Below are positions 6,413-15,100 of a DNA stretch of 20,849 nt, in pieces. The notes below the pieces were generated by a model, which was given only the letters and a program-made list of their open reading frames with translations, did no database searches and was not told the origin of the DNA. The stretch lies in IMG/VR virus record IMGVR_UViG_3300005941_000067, positions 1-20,849 of that record, one strand, 5' to 3'. Positions within the stretch are counted from its first letter, which is position 1, and each line of letters begins with the position of its first letter. This DNA comes from a virus. A program made the translations under genes and the position numbers.

Positions 6413-7504
6413 ATGTTGGATGCATTAAAAACACTTTTTGAAAACGATGTAGTTTCAGAAGATGTGCGTCAACAAATTCAAGAAGCATGGGACCAAAGGG
6501 TGATCGAAAATCGCCAAGCGGTAACAGCAGAACTACGTGAAGAGTTTGCACAAAAATATGAGCATGATAAGTCAACTATGGTTGAAGCTATTGACTCATT
6601 AGTAAGTGAAAAACTAGCAGAGGAAATTTCAGAATTCACTGAAGACCGTAAACAACTAGCAGAAGCAAAAGCAAAATATGCAGTAGCAATGCGTGAAAAC
6701 GCAACGTTAATGAAAGATTTTGTTATTGATCAGTTAGGTGCAGAGGTATCCGAGCTACACGAAGACCAAAAAGCTATGGCTGAAAACTTTAGCAAATTGG
6801 AAGAATTTGTCGTCGAGCAACTTGCACAAGAAATTGCAGAATTTGCAGAAGATAAAAAAGACTTAGCAGAAACCAAGGTTAAACTTGTAAAAGAAGCTAA
6901 ATCACACTTCGCTAAAGTTAAAACAGACTTTATCGAAAGAAGTGCTACTAAGGTATCTGAAATTGTTGAATCAACACTTAACAGTGAGATTGGACAACTT
7001 AAAGAAGATATCGAAGAGGCACGAAGAAACGACTTTGGTCGTAAGTTGTTTGAAGCATTCGCTAGCGAATATTCAAATAGCTACCTAAACGAAAAGTCGG
7101 AAACTGCTAAACTAATGCAGGTTATTGGTGTTAAAGACCAGCAACTAGCAGAAGCAAAGACGTTTGCGACAAAGGCAAAACAATTAGCTGAATCAGTTAC
7201 TGTTGAAAAGCAGAGACTAATTGAATCAGCAAAAAGAGCAAGTGTTCTAAACGAACTGACTGCACCTTTATCGAAAGACCAAAAGGACATAATGTCAGAT
7301 CTACTGGAATCCGTTCAAACTCCAAAACTACGTGCGGCGTTTGATAAGTACTTACCTACTGTTATTGACGGTAATACTCCAGCTAAAAAGAAGGCGCTTA
7401 CAGAAGGCAAAGAAATCACAGGCAATAGAGAAGAAATGACAACAAACAGTAGACAAGCAGAGGACAATAATGTCGTTGACATTCGTCGTCTAGCTGGATT
7501 ATAA
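6413..7504 (+). CDS. gp22: Prohead core scaffold protein gp22
   Basis: This is the main scaffold inside the prohead, around which gp23 assembles and which gp21 later degrades. The 363-residue protein is almost wholly helical and charged. An internal duplication is visible: LAEEISEFTEDRKQLAEAK (near nt 6613-6670) and LAQEIAEFAEDKKDLAETK (near nt 6820-6880), each followed by a long Lys/Ala-rich coiled segment. The C-terminus NNVVDIRRLAGL is a signature end of gp22 in marine T4-like phages and is probably the contact to the capsid protein. T4 gp22 is about 269 residues, so this one is longer, partly because of the duplication. A strong AAGGAG at 6401-6406 fixes the start. The stop overlaps the TATAAATA just before gp23. 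Confidence 0.93.
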   Translation: MLDALKTLFENDVVSEDVRQQIQEAWDQRVIENRQAVTAELREEFAQKYEHDKSTMVEAIDSLVSEKLAEEISEFTEDRKQLAEAKAKYAVAMRENATLMKDFVIDQLGAEVSELHEDQKAMAENFSKLEEFVVEQLAQEIAEFAEDKKDLAETKVKLVKEAKSHFAKVKTDFIERSATKVSEIVESTLNSEIGQLKEDIEEARRNDFGRKLFEAFASEYSNSYLNEKSETAKLMQVIGVKDQQLAEAKTFATKAKQLAESVTVEKQRLIESAKRASVLNELTAPLSKDQKDIMSDLLESVQTPKLRAAFDKYLPTVIDGNTPAKKKALTEGKEITGNREEMTTNSRQAEDNNVVDIRRLAGL

Positions 7505-7507
7505 ATA
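7500..7507 (+). promoter_or_regulatory. TATAAATA at the gp22/gp23 junction
   Basis: An exact late-promoter 8-mer overlaps the gp22 stop codon and touches the gp23 Shine-Dalgarno AAGGAG (7507-7512). With T4 geometry +1 would be about 7513, after the Shine-Dalgarno, so a transcript from here would have only a 6-nt leader. It may be a real promoter for a strongly expressed gene or a chance match created by stop plus ribosome site. Confidence 0.4.
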
Positions 7508-7518
7508 AGGAGATAATT

Positions 7519-8694
7519 ATGTCAGAACTACTAGAAAGTCGCTGGCAGGAAACCAAAGGCGCACTTCTTGAAGGCTTAAACGGCAACAAGAAAAGCGTGA
7601 TGGCTGCTACACTTGAGAATACTCGTAAGTATTTGTCAGAGAGTGCAACAGCTGGTGCAAGTTCCGCCGGTAACGTCGCAACCTTAAATCGTGTGATCCT
7701 TCCAGTGATCAGACGTGTAATGCCAACCGTTATTGCTAACGAGTTAGTTGGTGTACAACCTATGACTGGACCAGTTGGTCAAATCCACACATTGAGAGTA
7801 CGTTATGCAGATGCAGTAAACTCAACTAATGGTACAGACACAGCAGCTGGTGACGAGGCGTTAAGCCCATTCAAGATTGCTGAAGCGTATTCAGGTGCTT
7901 TAGATGATAAAGCAGCTGCTACATCAGCGTTAGAAGGCTCAGCTGGTAACAGACTAAGCATTCAAATCTTGAAGCAAACTGTAGAAGCGAAATCCAGAAA
8001 GCTATCAGCTCGTTGGACTTTTGAAGCTGCTCAGGATGCACAATCACAGCACGGTATTGATGTTGAAGCAGAAATTATGGCTGCATTAGCACAAGAAATT
8101 ACTGCTGAGATTGACCAAGAAGTAATTGCTAGTCTTTACAGCCTAGCAGGATCTGCAGAGTCAGACGTACAGTATGACCAATCAGGTGTTAGCGGAACAG
8201 CTACATTTGTTGGTGATGAGCACGCCGCTTTAGCAGTGATGATAAACAGAGCAGCTAACAAAATTGCTCAGCGCACAAGACGTGGCGCTGGTAACTTTGC
8301 TGTTGTTTCACCACATACCTTAACAGTATTACAAAGTGCTACTACTTCAGCGTTCGCAAGAACAACTGAAGGTTCTTTTGAAGCACCTACTAATACTAAG
8401 CTAGTTGGTACATTAAACAATGCAATGAAAGTATATGTTAACACATACGCTTCAGACGCAACTGATGTATTAGTTGGTTATAAAGGTTCAAGTGAATCAG
8501 ACGCAGCTGCATTCTATTGCCCATATATTCCATTAATGAGCAGTGGAGTTGTATTAGACCCAGACACATTCGAACCTGTTGTGAGCTTCATGACACGTTA
8601 CGGATATGTTGAGTTAAACAACACAGCATCATCTCTTGGTAACGCAGCTGACTACTTGGCACGTGTAAGCGTAGCTAACGTAAGCTTCAGTTAA
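7519..8694 (+). CDS. gp23: Major capsid protein gp23
   Basis: This HK97-fold protein forms the hexamers of the head. Family signatures are VGVQPMTGPVGQIHTLRVRY (about residues 76-95), RKLSARWTFEAAQDA (about 160-174) and RTRRGAGNFAVVSP (about 252-265), followed by FYCPYIPLMSSGVVLDP and a C-terminal VSFMTRYGYVELNN. It has 391 residues against 521 in T4, so the insertion domain and central loops are short. The N-terminal 41 residues end in LSE (39-41), a good (L/I)-x-E prohead-protease site, shortly before the conserved segment; mature protein may start at Ser42. LLE6 and LLE18 also fit that rule. AAGGAG at 7507-7512 supports the ATG. A strong terminator follows within 50 nt. No gp24 vertex gene follows in the window. 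Confidence 0.95.
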   Translation: MSELLESRWQETKGALLEGLNGNKKSVMAATLENTRKYLSESATAGASSAGNVATLNRVILPVIRRVMPTVIANELVGVQPMTGPVGQIHTLRVRYADAVNSTNGTDTAAGDEALSPFKIAEAYSGALDDKAAATSALEGSAGNRLSIQILKQTVEAKSRKLSARWTFEAAQDAQSQHGIDVEAEIMAALAQEITAEIDQEVIASLYSLAGSAESDVQYDQSGVSGTATFVGDEHAALAVMINRAANKIAQRTRRGAGNFAVVSPHTLTVLQSATTSAFARTTEGSFEAPTNTKLVGTLNNAMKVYVNTYASDATDVLVGYKGSSESDAAAFYCPYIPLMSSGVVLDPDTFEPVVSFMTRYGYVELNNTASSLGNAADYLARVSVANVSFS

Positions 8695-8717
8695 GTTTTA
8701 CTAATAGTAAAAGCACT

Positions 8718-8745
8718 AAACAGGACCTTCGGGTCCTGTTTTTTT
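8718..8745 (+). terminator. Strong intrinsic terminator after gp23 (UUCG tetraloop)
   Basis: A perfect 7-bp GC-rich stem, CAGGACC (8721-8727) with GGTCCTG (8732-8738), is closed by a C(TTCG)G tetraloop and followed by seven Ts (8739-8745). Upstream As (8718-8720) can pair with the first Ts. This is a textbook factor-independent terminator that closes the head operon. Confidence 0.95.
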
Positions 8746-8748
8746 ATG

Positions 8749-8756
8749 ACTAAATA
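8749..8756 (+). promoter_or_regulatory. Late promoter ACTAAATA before the 135-residue gene
   Basis: ACTAAATA starts 3 nt after the gp23 terminator and ends 5 nt before the ATG at 8762, the same spacing as the 3152 site. Predicted +1 falls on the A of the ATG, giving a leaderless mRNA. Confidence 0.55.
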
Positions 8757-8761
8757 TTAGT

Positions 8762-9169
8762 ATGAAGGACGAATACATTCCTATAATGTATGATATCGTA
8801 CAAGATACTTCACTTAACACTGGAGTACAACTTCCTGTTGAAGTAGAACACTACATTGTTGCATTACTAGCTTCGCATGTTGATAAACCAGACTTTCTTC
8901 CAAGAACACTTGCTGAGTCGTATCTAACTATTTCTAATTATAGAGATGCAAAAACACTCGGTGACACATGCTTATTTGTTGCAGGAATTTTTCCTGACTA
9001 TAAATTAAATTCTAAGTACGTAAGTGATGTAGGAAAGTCTAGTTACATACACGCATCAGAAACTATACGTAACGATTTATTTAAAACATTAGGAATACAT
9101 TTTGACTTCCTTAGTCAATTTTTAAATAGCGTTCAAGATAAGAACTCTTTGAGAACTAACTTCTTTTGA
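8762..9169 (+). CDS. Conserved protein of unknown function, 135 residues
   Basis: No function is recognised. The protein starts MKDEYIPIMYDIVQDT. It has a helical segment VEVEHYIVALLASHVDKPDF, an AESYLTISNYRDAKTLGDTCLFVAGIF core, then YVSDVGKSSYIHASE and an amphipathic C-terminus. The E-x-Y-I-V-x-L-L and L-G-D-x-C-L-F-V-x-G-F/I-F patterns look like a small cytosolic family that I recall in bacterial genomes, so it may be host-derived; this is recollection without a search. The gene is isolated between the gp23 terminator and another late promoter, so it is its own transcription unit. No Shine-Dalgarno is present; the ATG is 5 nt after a promoter core. Met9 (nt 8786) is an alternative start. 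The stop TGA overlaps the next promoter. Confidence 0.75.
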   Translation: MKDEYIPIMYDIVQDTSLNTGVQLPVEVEHYIVALLASHVDKPDFLPRTLAESYLTISNYRDAKTLGDTCLFVAGIFPDYKLNSKYVSDVGKSSYIHASETIRNDLFKTLGIHFDFLSQFLNSVQDKNSLRTNFF

Positions 9170-9175
9170 TAAATA
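9168..9175 (+). promoter_or_regulatory. Late promoter GATAAATA for the virion-protein operon
   Basis: GATAAATA overlaps the TGA stop of the preceding gene, and the same 8-mer recurs at 17732. Predicted +1 is near 9181. No other core is seen before 12118, so it probably drives the five genes from 9271 to 12110. Confidence 0.65.
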
Positions 9176-9180
9176 CATAT

Positions 9181-9270
9181 GTCAAATAGTGTGCCGCAAG
9201 GCGGACTTATGCTGTACCAACAGCGTAGCCCATAGAACGGGCATAGGACTACTATTATAGGAGAAAAAAA
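9181..9270 (+). promoter_or_regulatory. Structured 5' leader of the virion-protein operon
   Basis: This leader of about 90 nt can fold into three successive hairpins. They are GCC-GCAA-GGC (9193-9202, a GNRA loop) or the competing CCGC/GCGG, GCTGT-ACCA-ACAGC (9211-9224, extendable to 9207-9228 with wobbles) and GCCC/GGGC (9228-9242). They are followed by an unpaired A-rich ribosome site (TAGGAG 9258-9263). The role may be mRNA stability or translation control. No known riboswitch or tRNA is recognised. Confidence 0.5.
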
Positions 9271-9720
9271 ATGGGAAGACCACTAAACAAAAGATTATTC
9301 GGAGCACCAACAGCTGGTGGGAGCGAAATCAAAATAAACTTTCATAATGGCACAGCCGTTAAAGAAGGTTATATCGTAAAGCAAGTAGGATCAAAAAAGT
9401 TTGTATGTGAAGAAATCGGTACAGGCGGAGAATTTACTTGTACGCTAACAACTGGTAAATTGCCAGCGGCATTAGCGGCAGGTGAAATGGCTATTTCATT
9501 CAAAATGGACGATGCAGAAACATACACAGTAAGTAAAATTGCTGGACGTAAAGTTACTTTGTCAGCACCAAGTGCAACAGGCAGTAATGCTTATGATGGC
9601 AAGAGTGTTCCATGGAACTTTGCAACATCTACTACAGATGGCGCAGCACAAGTTGAAGAAGCTGGTGATGATAACACATTAATCGGATCTGATGACGACG
9701 ACTTTACAGAAGACGCATAA
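9271..9720 (+). CDS. Virion structural protein (MGRPLNKR family)
   Basis: The 149-residue protein opens MGRPLNKRLFGAPTAGGSEI, an N-terminus I associate with an abundant structural protein of marine T4-like phages. The middle (EGYIVKQVGSKKFVCEEIG, FTCTLTTGKLPAALAAGEM) looks like short beta strands with two Cys. The tail is acidic (DDNTLIGSDDDDFTEDA). A strong Shine-Dalgarno (TAGGAG 9258-9263) and a dedicated leader suggest high expression, as for a head decoration or tail surface protein. Exact location in the virion is unknown. It is first in a tight operon with the genes up to 12110. Confidence 0.75.
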   Translation: MGRPLNKRLFGAPTAGGSEIKINFHNGTAVKEGYIVKQVGSKKFVCEEIGTGGEFTCTLTTGKLPAALAAGEMAISFKMDDAETYTVSKIAGRKVTLSAPSATGSNAYDGKSVPWNFATSTTDGAAQVEEAGDDNTLIGSDDDDFTEDA

Positions 9721-9731
9721 GGATTAACTTA

Positions 9732-10094
9732 ATGAAACAACCAATAAATGTTTTTTGGAACCTTTATAATCTGTTAAAAGATTTGGTTGTTTCTGTAAAG
9801 ATTGGTAGCTCTAAGGCAGATCCTTATGGTTCTGTTTTAGAGCAACTTAGCAGTACACAATTTAAAGTTACTGACAATGAAGGAAATGAAGGTGTGTGTG
9901 AATTAGTTGATAAAACTATAGATCAGTTAAATGACAACGAGATGTCTTTAACTGGAGTTATACTACAAAGTTCTGCATTTATTTTCATTGCATCAATTGT
10001 TGATAATATAATGATAGATTATAAAAATAACAGATACAGTTGGGACATTCATAATGACTCTACTGCAAATATATTAATTTTAACAGGGACCTAA
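9732..10094 (+). CDS. Small virion-associated protein, function unknown
   Basis: The 120-residue protein is predicted to be mostly beta (VVSVKIGSSKADPYGSVLEQ, STQFKVTDNEGNEGVCELV). Its middle FKVTDNEGNEGVCELV is loosely like the FVCEEIGTGGEFTCTL part of the preceding protein, so the two may share a fold. AAGGA at 9719-9723 precedes the ATG. It lies 11 nt after the previous stop and 3 nt before the next gene, in the same operon. Structural role is inferred from context only. Confidence 0.65.
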   Translation: MKQPINVFWNLYNLLKDLVVSVKIGSSKADPYGSVLEQLSSTQFKVTDNEGNEGVCELVDKTIDQLNDNEMSLTGVILQSSAFIFIASIVDNIMIDYKNNRYSWDIHNDSTANILILTGT

Positions 10095-10097
10095 CAA

Positions 10098-11189
10098 ATG
10101 GCAAGATATTCTAAAATAGACGGTGATTATATCCTAGCTGTTACAGACGGCGGAGAAATAAAACTTGACGTAGGGCCAAATAGCAGTGGCGGTACTGTTC
10201 GAATTACAGGTGACTTAGTTGTTGAAGGAGAAACTACAACTATTCAAACATCTGAAATGAAAATTGAAGATAGAATTATTACACTTAACCAAACAAGTGC
10301 TGCTATATCATCTGTTCCTGGTAGAGTAGCAGGCCTTGAAGTATATAGAGGATCAGCTGATGAAGTTTACTTTGTATTCGACGAGGACGTTGAAAATGGA
10401 CCAGGCAACTTACTTGGATACGGTGCATGGGCGGCTAGAAAAGTAGTTCCGTCAACATCAGGTTCAACGTTATTAGGACTTCAAACAAACAGCATTGATA
10501 CTAAAGGTGCTAGTTTATATCTTATAAACCAAGGCAGTGGTGCTATTGTTACCGTTGAAGGTTGTGTTGATTATCATGAAAACATATATCCTTACGTAAC
10601 ACCAGGCGGTAATGACATTGATGTTAACGCAGCTATTACAAAGCCCGATGGACTTGTTAATGCACAAGGCGTTGCAGATTATACACAATCATTCTTCCAA
10701 GGTAGATTCCAAGATAAAATTCAAGAAGGCGTAACTACAACATCATCAGTTGAAGTATTTGACATTGAAGTTGCAGGAGCATTAGATCCTACTAATGTAG
10801 GATACCGAGCAGAAAGCCAAATTGAATTTGAATTAGATGGCACAGTAGTAAGTAGATTTTTTGGCGACAGAGTACAATTACAACACGTTAAAATTACTGA
10901 TACTACAATATCAACTACTTCAGCAAGTGACTTAATATTAAAGGCTCCTGGAACCAATAATATAAGAATAGATGATATACTACACTTAACACCAGGACCG
11001 TTTGAAAATGATGCTAATTTGGGAGTTGACGGCGATACAACAAAACCTGACTACCCAACATCAGGAATTAAAGTGTATGCTGATACCGAATCAGTTGGCG
11101 GAACAGGCTTACATTTTGTAAATAGTAATAACAAAGCAGATGAAGTAATTAGTCGTAATAGGGCTATATTATATTCAATGATATTTTAG
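10098..11189 (+). CDS. Fibre-like virion structural protein
   Basis: The 363-residue protein starts MARYSKIDGDYILAVTDGGE and continues with GGTVRITGDLVVEGETTTIQ and MKIEDRIITLNQTSA. This is a beta-rich pattern common in tail fibre and baseplate-associated proteins of marine T4-like phages. Near nt 10905-10975 it has ITDTTISTTSASDLILKAPG, a degenerate form of the repeat module that dominates the two giant proteins downstream (ITTTxSNxDLELRAxGTG). The C-terminal segment (PTSGIKVYADTESVGGTGLHFVNSN, in two parts) resembles fibre tips that end in a trimeric beta domain. AGGGAC (10084-10089) is a weak ribosome site, and coupling to the gene 3 nt upstream is likely. Confidence 0.72.
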   Translation: MARYSKIDGDYILAVTDGGEIKLDVGPNSSGGTVRITGDLVVEGETTTIQTSEMKIEDRIITLNQTSAAISSVPGRVAGLEVYRGSADEVYFVFDEDVENGPGNLLGYGAWAARKVVPSTSGSTLLGLQTNSIDTKGASLYLINQGSGAIVTVEGCVDYHENIYPYVTPGGNDIDVNAAITKPDGLVNAQGVADYTQSFFQGRFQDKIQEGVTTTSSVEVFDIEVAGALDPTNVGYRAESQIEFELDGTVVSRFFGDRVQLQHVKITDTTISTTSASDLILKAPGTNNIRIDDILHLTPGPFENDANLGVDGDTTKPDYPTSGIKVYADTESVGGTGLHFVNSNNKADEVISRNRAILYSMIF

Positions 11190-11199
11190 AGGACAGACA

Positions 11200-11586
11200 A
11201 TGGCAATACATAACGTAGAAATTGGTAGCGATCATGATGGAAACGGGCGTACTAGCCTATTACCAAATAGTAACCCAAGCGGAGCAGCAGACTACCGCGT
11301 TCCAGTAGGAAAAAAATGGGCCATTACTACAATACTATTTTGTAATACAGGAATAGCAGATCCTGACACACCAAATAGTGATTTAACATTTTTAAGTTTA
11401 CACTTTGTAAAAGGTGGAGATCCAGCAGGAGATAAAAACTTAGTTCTTAACGCTATTCCTATACCAGGTGGCGAAACATTTACGTTTGATACTGAAAAGA
11501 TAATTTTAGAAGAAAACGATTTAGTATATGCACTTACTACATCACCAGAAGTAATTAGTGCAACAATTAGTTATTTGGAAGTGTAA
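11200..11586 (+). CDS. Small virion protein, jelly-roll-like
   Basis: This 128-residue protein has alternating beta segments (YRVPVGKKWAITTILFCNTG, TFLSLHFVKGG, NLVLNAIPIPGGETFTFDTE, LVYALTTSPEVISATISYLEV). A core such as VPVGKKWAI...FCNT with a late PGGETFTFDTEKIIL resembles small beta-sandwich phage structural proteins that sit on fibres or baseplates. GAGGA at 11189-11193 supports the start. Its stop overlaps the next start by one base (TAATG). Beyond a structural role, no function can be assigned. Confidence 0.65.
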   Translation: MAIHNVEIGSDHDGNGRTSLLPNSNPSGAADYRVPVGKKWAITTILFCNTGIADPDTPNSDLTFLSLHFVKGGDPAGDKNLVLNAIPIPGGETFTFDTEKIILEENDLVYALTTSPEVISATISYLEV

Positions 11587-12110
11587 TGAGATACATTCGT
11601 AGGCAAAGCACAAATACAAGAGGACTTGTAGGCAAAGGAGTTAACTACACTGTAGATGACGAAGTTCGTCTTGACAGTGCTAATGCTGTACTAGTACCAA
11701 AAGGCTCTACAGCAGAACGTCCTACATATCCAAACAACGGACACTTTCGTTATAATACAGACACAAATAGATTTGAACAATACGAAGACAATGCTTGGCG
11801 TAATATTAGATATTCAGAACCATCACGTACTGGAATAAAAGTACAAACTCTTGGTATTGGTGATGCTTCAGAAGATATGTTTGGTGTACTAGATAGCGGA
11901 GATGTAAACTTTCCTGTTCCAGTAGCACCACAAAATATTTTAGTATTTGTTGAAAACGTTTTCCAACTTCCAGCTAATGAACACGGTGTTGGCGGAAACT
12001 ATGATATTGTACAAAATCCAGCAGGTAAACCAGCAGGGTGGTATGTAGCATTTAGTGAAGCACCGCCAGTAGGTAAACCTGTAACAGTTATCCATAACTT
12101 CGACAAATAG
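11586..12110 (+). CDS. Virion structural protein with TAERP/RYNT fibre motif
   Basis: The 174-residue protein contains PKGSTAERPTYPNNGHFRYN, then TDTNRFEQYEDNAWRNI. This is a motif widespread in phage fibre and tail-associated proteins, where it precedes a tip or chaperone-like end. A second domain follows (APQNILVFVENVFQLPANE, YDIVQNPAGKPAGWYVAFSE, KPVTVIHNFDK), as in structural proteins I recall from marine T4-like phages. The same TAERP/RYNT motif occurs at the C-terminus of the next, giant protein, so the two may be attached to each other or share an origin. It overlaps the preceding stop by 1 nt and is the last gene of the operon begun at 9168. Confidence 0.78.
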   Translation: MRYIRRQSTNTRGLVGKGVNYTVDDEVRLDSANAVLVPKGSTAERPTYPNNGHFRYNTDTNRFEQYEDNAWRNIRYSEPSRTGIKVQTLGIGDASEDMFGVLDSGDVNFPVPVAPQNILVFVENVFQLPANEHGVGGNYDIVQNPAGKPAGWYVAFSEAPPVGKPVTVIHNFDK

Positions 12111-12117
12111 CTTTTCC

Positions 12118-12125
12118 GCTAAATA
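12118..12125 (+). promoter_or_regulatory. Late promoter GCTAAATA before the first giant fibre gene
   Basis: GCTAAATAC lies in the 40-nt gap after 12110. Predicted +1 is near 12131, giving a leader of about 20 nt that just includes AAGGA (12134-12138), 12 nt from the ATG. Confidence 0.6.
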
Positions 12126-12150
12126 CTGTATATAAGGAACTAATTGCAGT

Positions 12151-15100
12151 ATGGCACAACTCGGTAGAATTTCAGGACCAATATTAAAGGACAACCTTTT
12201 ACGTGAAGGTGTGGATATTGCTTTTGAAACAGACTTACTTTATATTGATGTAAACAATGATAAGATCGGTATTAGAAATAATACTCCAGGGTCTGATCTT
12301 CATTCCCCTAACATACGAACAACTAATATAATCGTTGATACCCTTGCTCAAATAGATGATATAACAATACAACCGGCGGGTAATATAACACCATCATTTG
12401 GCGACATAAATTTTAATCCGACACGAAGTGTTGTTGTTCCAGGAACACTAAAGACAGTAGATGTTAAGATATCTAATAATTATATAGCTACTAACGGAAC
12501 TAATCAAAACTTAGAACTTCGTACTAATGGTGTCGGAACTGTTGAAACAAATGGTTTATTAGTAAATGCTAATTTACATGCAACTGGGGATATTACAGCA
12601 GACGGAAATATTACATTAGGTAGTGACGATACTGATAACATAGCATTCAATGCAGACATTATTAGTAATATTATTCCAGACCAGAACGAGACATTTAATT
12701 TAGGCCAAAGTAACAAACGATGGAATAACATATATACTAAATTAGTTAACGGCGAAGAAGTTGGCGTAAGCGGAGCATTGATTGCAGGTGTTAATCCAAC
12801 TTTAGATGTAGGTAATAGTTACTATGTTACTAAAAACGGTGACGATTCAAATGCTGGTATACACACATACGAAGCATTTTTAACTCTTAAATATGCTTGT
12901 TCTCAAGCAACAGCAGGCGATACTATTATTGTGTTTGCTGGTGAATACGAAGAAGCATTTCCAATAGAAGTTCCTGCAGGTGTTACTATTAAAGGTAACG
13001 ATTTTAGAAATACAATTATTAAACCCACTGTAGCAACTAATAATAATGACTGCTTTTTATTAAATGGTGAAGCAACAGTTATACACCTTACAATTAAAGA
13101 CTTTTATTACGATAGCGTTAACGACGAAGGGTATGCATTTAGATTTGCTAATAATGCAACTATTACTTCAAGAAGTCCGTACATACAAGACATCACAGTA
13201 ATTACAAAAGGTAGTGTTACAAGTGCAAGCGATCCTAGAGGATTTACTCAAGGAGACGCAGGTAAAGGTGTTCTAGTAGATGGAGCAAGTGTATTAAACA
13301 CAAGTCAAGAAGCAAGCATGTTGTTCCATAGTTGTACATTTATTACGCCAGGTGTTGATGCACTTACTATAACCAATGGCGTTAGGGTTGAATGGTTAAA
13401 CTCGTTTACATATTTTGCAAACAGAGGATTATATGCTGTCAACGGAAGTACAGGACATTTAAGTACAGACGGAAGTACAGTTAAATTTGGTGGCGAAATA
13501 CGTTCAATTGGATCAGCAAACGTATACGGTAACTTTGGTGCTGTGTCTGACGGTGCTGATTGTTTAATGTACTTAATACAACATAACTTTGGATATATAG
13601 GTGCAGGCAAAGATGTTACTAATGACACAGGACTTGCTCTACAAGCACAAGAAGTTACAGAACTAAATTCAGGAAAAATATATTATAGCTCAACTGATCA
13701 GTTAGGCAACTTTAGAATAGGCGATTCGTTTTTTGTAGATTTTGAAAACGGAAATACTACAGTTGATTTAGATAGTTTAACAGCAAACGCATTACGAGGG
13801 TTAACTGTTACAACAAACGACGAATCAACAATATTAGCAGGAACATCAATTAGTACTGGCAATTTAAGATTTTTAGGAAATGATATTATTTCATTCCAGG
13901 GCGCAATTAATATTGATTCACAATCAGGTGCTATTAATTTAACTGGAAATACGTTAGTTGATGAAGATTTAGATGTTACTGGTAATCTAAGTTTTGGAGG
14001 GGCATTAAATGTTTTAGGTAACGAAGGCAATGACACATTAGATCTTAATGTAGACTTTGATCAAGACTTTAACCCACACACTACTGGAAACTTTGATTTA
14101 GGTAAATCAAACAAACTTTGGAACACTGTATTTTCGTCAAAAGCTGATATCCAAAATATTACAATACAAGATAACTTTATTACTACAGTTGATTCAAACA
14201 CCGCCTTAGAGCTACGAGCAAGCGGCACAGGCAACGTTTTAGTTAGTGGTAACAATGTACAAGTAAACAACGATCTTGCTGTTAGCGGGCTTACAACGCT
14301 GTCTAACACGGGGATTACAGGCACATTAACACATATAGGAAATTATGTACAAACAGGCGATGCTTCGGTTACTAACTCAACAGTAACAGGGCATATTGAT
14401 GTAAGTGAATCAGCACAATTTGAAGAAATATTAATTGATGATAACTTCATTACAACTACTACATCAAACACTGATTTAGAACTACGTGCAAATGGCACAG
14501 GCGAAGTACTAATACCAAATAACAATGTTACTATAACTAATAACTTAACTGTAACTAATGATATTAATAATACTGGCGATGTTGATGTAACTACTACTAC
14601 TGAATTTAATACTGCCATTGTTGATGACATTACTATAGTTGGTAATGAAATTAAAACTAATAACGGAAATAGAAATTTAGAATTCCGTGCTGCTGGCAGC
14701 AACTCAAACTATAAAGTACGTCTACTTGACGATGTTGAAATGGGCCAAGCATTAACGGTTGACACATTATTAGATGTAAACAATATAACTGTTAACGGAA
14801 CTATTACACATACTGGCAACAGAACTCAAACAGGAAATTATACATTATCAGGAGAACTACTTACTCCTGAAATACGTATTGAAGATAACTTTATTACAAC
14901 TACTAATTCAAATGCAGATCTTGAATTAAGAACACATTCAGGCAACATTACAGTAACAGGTAATGATGTAGTAATTACAAACAACCTAACTGTTAGTACA
15001 GACACTGACATTGATGATGTTACATTAACAGGCTTATTAACTGTAAACAGTCCTTATAATCAAACTGGAACTACAGCGATTTCAGGACAAGTAGCACTTA

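Noticed and set aside
9118-9126. TTTTAAATA inside the 135-residue gene
   Set aside because: Lacks the T at the second or third position pattern of the other sites and is internal, with a better site 50 nt downstream.
9181-9270. tRNA or known riboswitch in the hairpin-rich leader
   Set aside because: The hairpins do not form a cloverleaf with a T-loop or acceptor stem, and no known aptamer core is recognised.
12925-13770. Calling the pectin-lyase-like domain an active depolymerase
   Set aside because: The beta-helix pattern is visible but no catalytic Asp/Arg set could be recognised, so only a fold-level statement is made.
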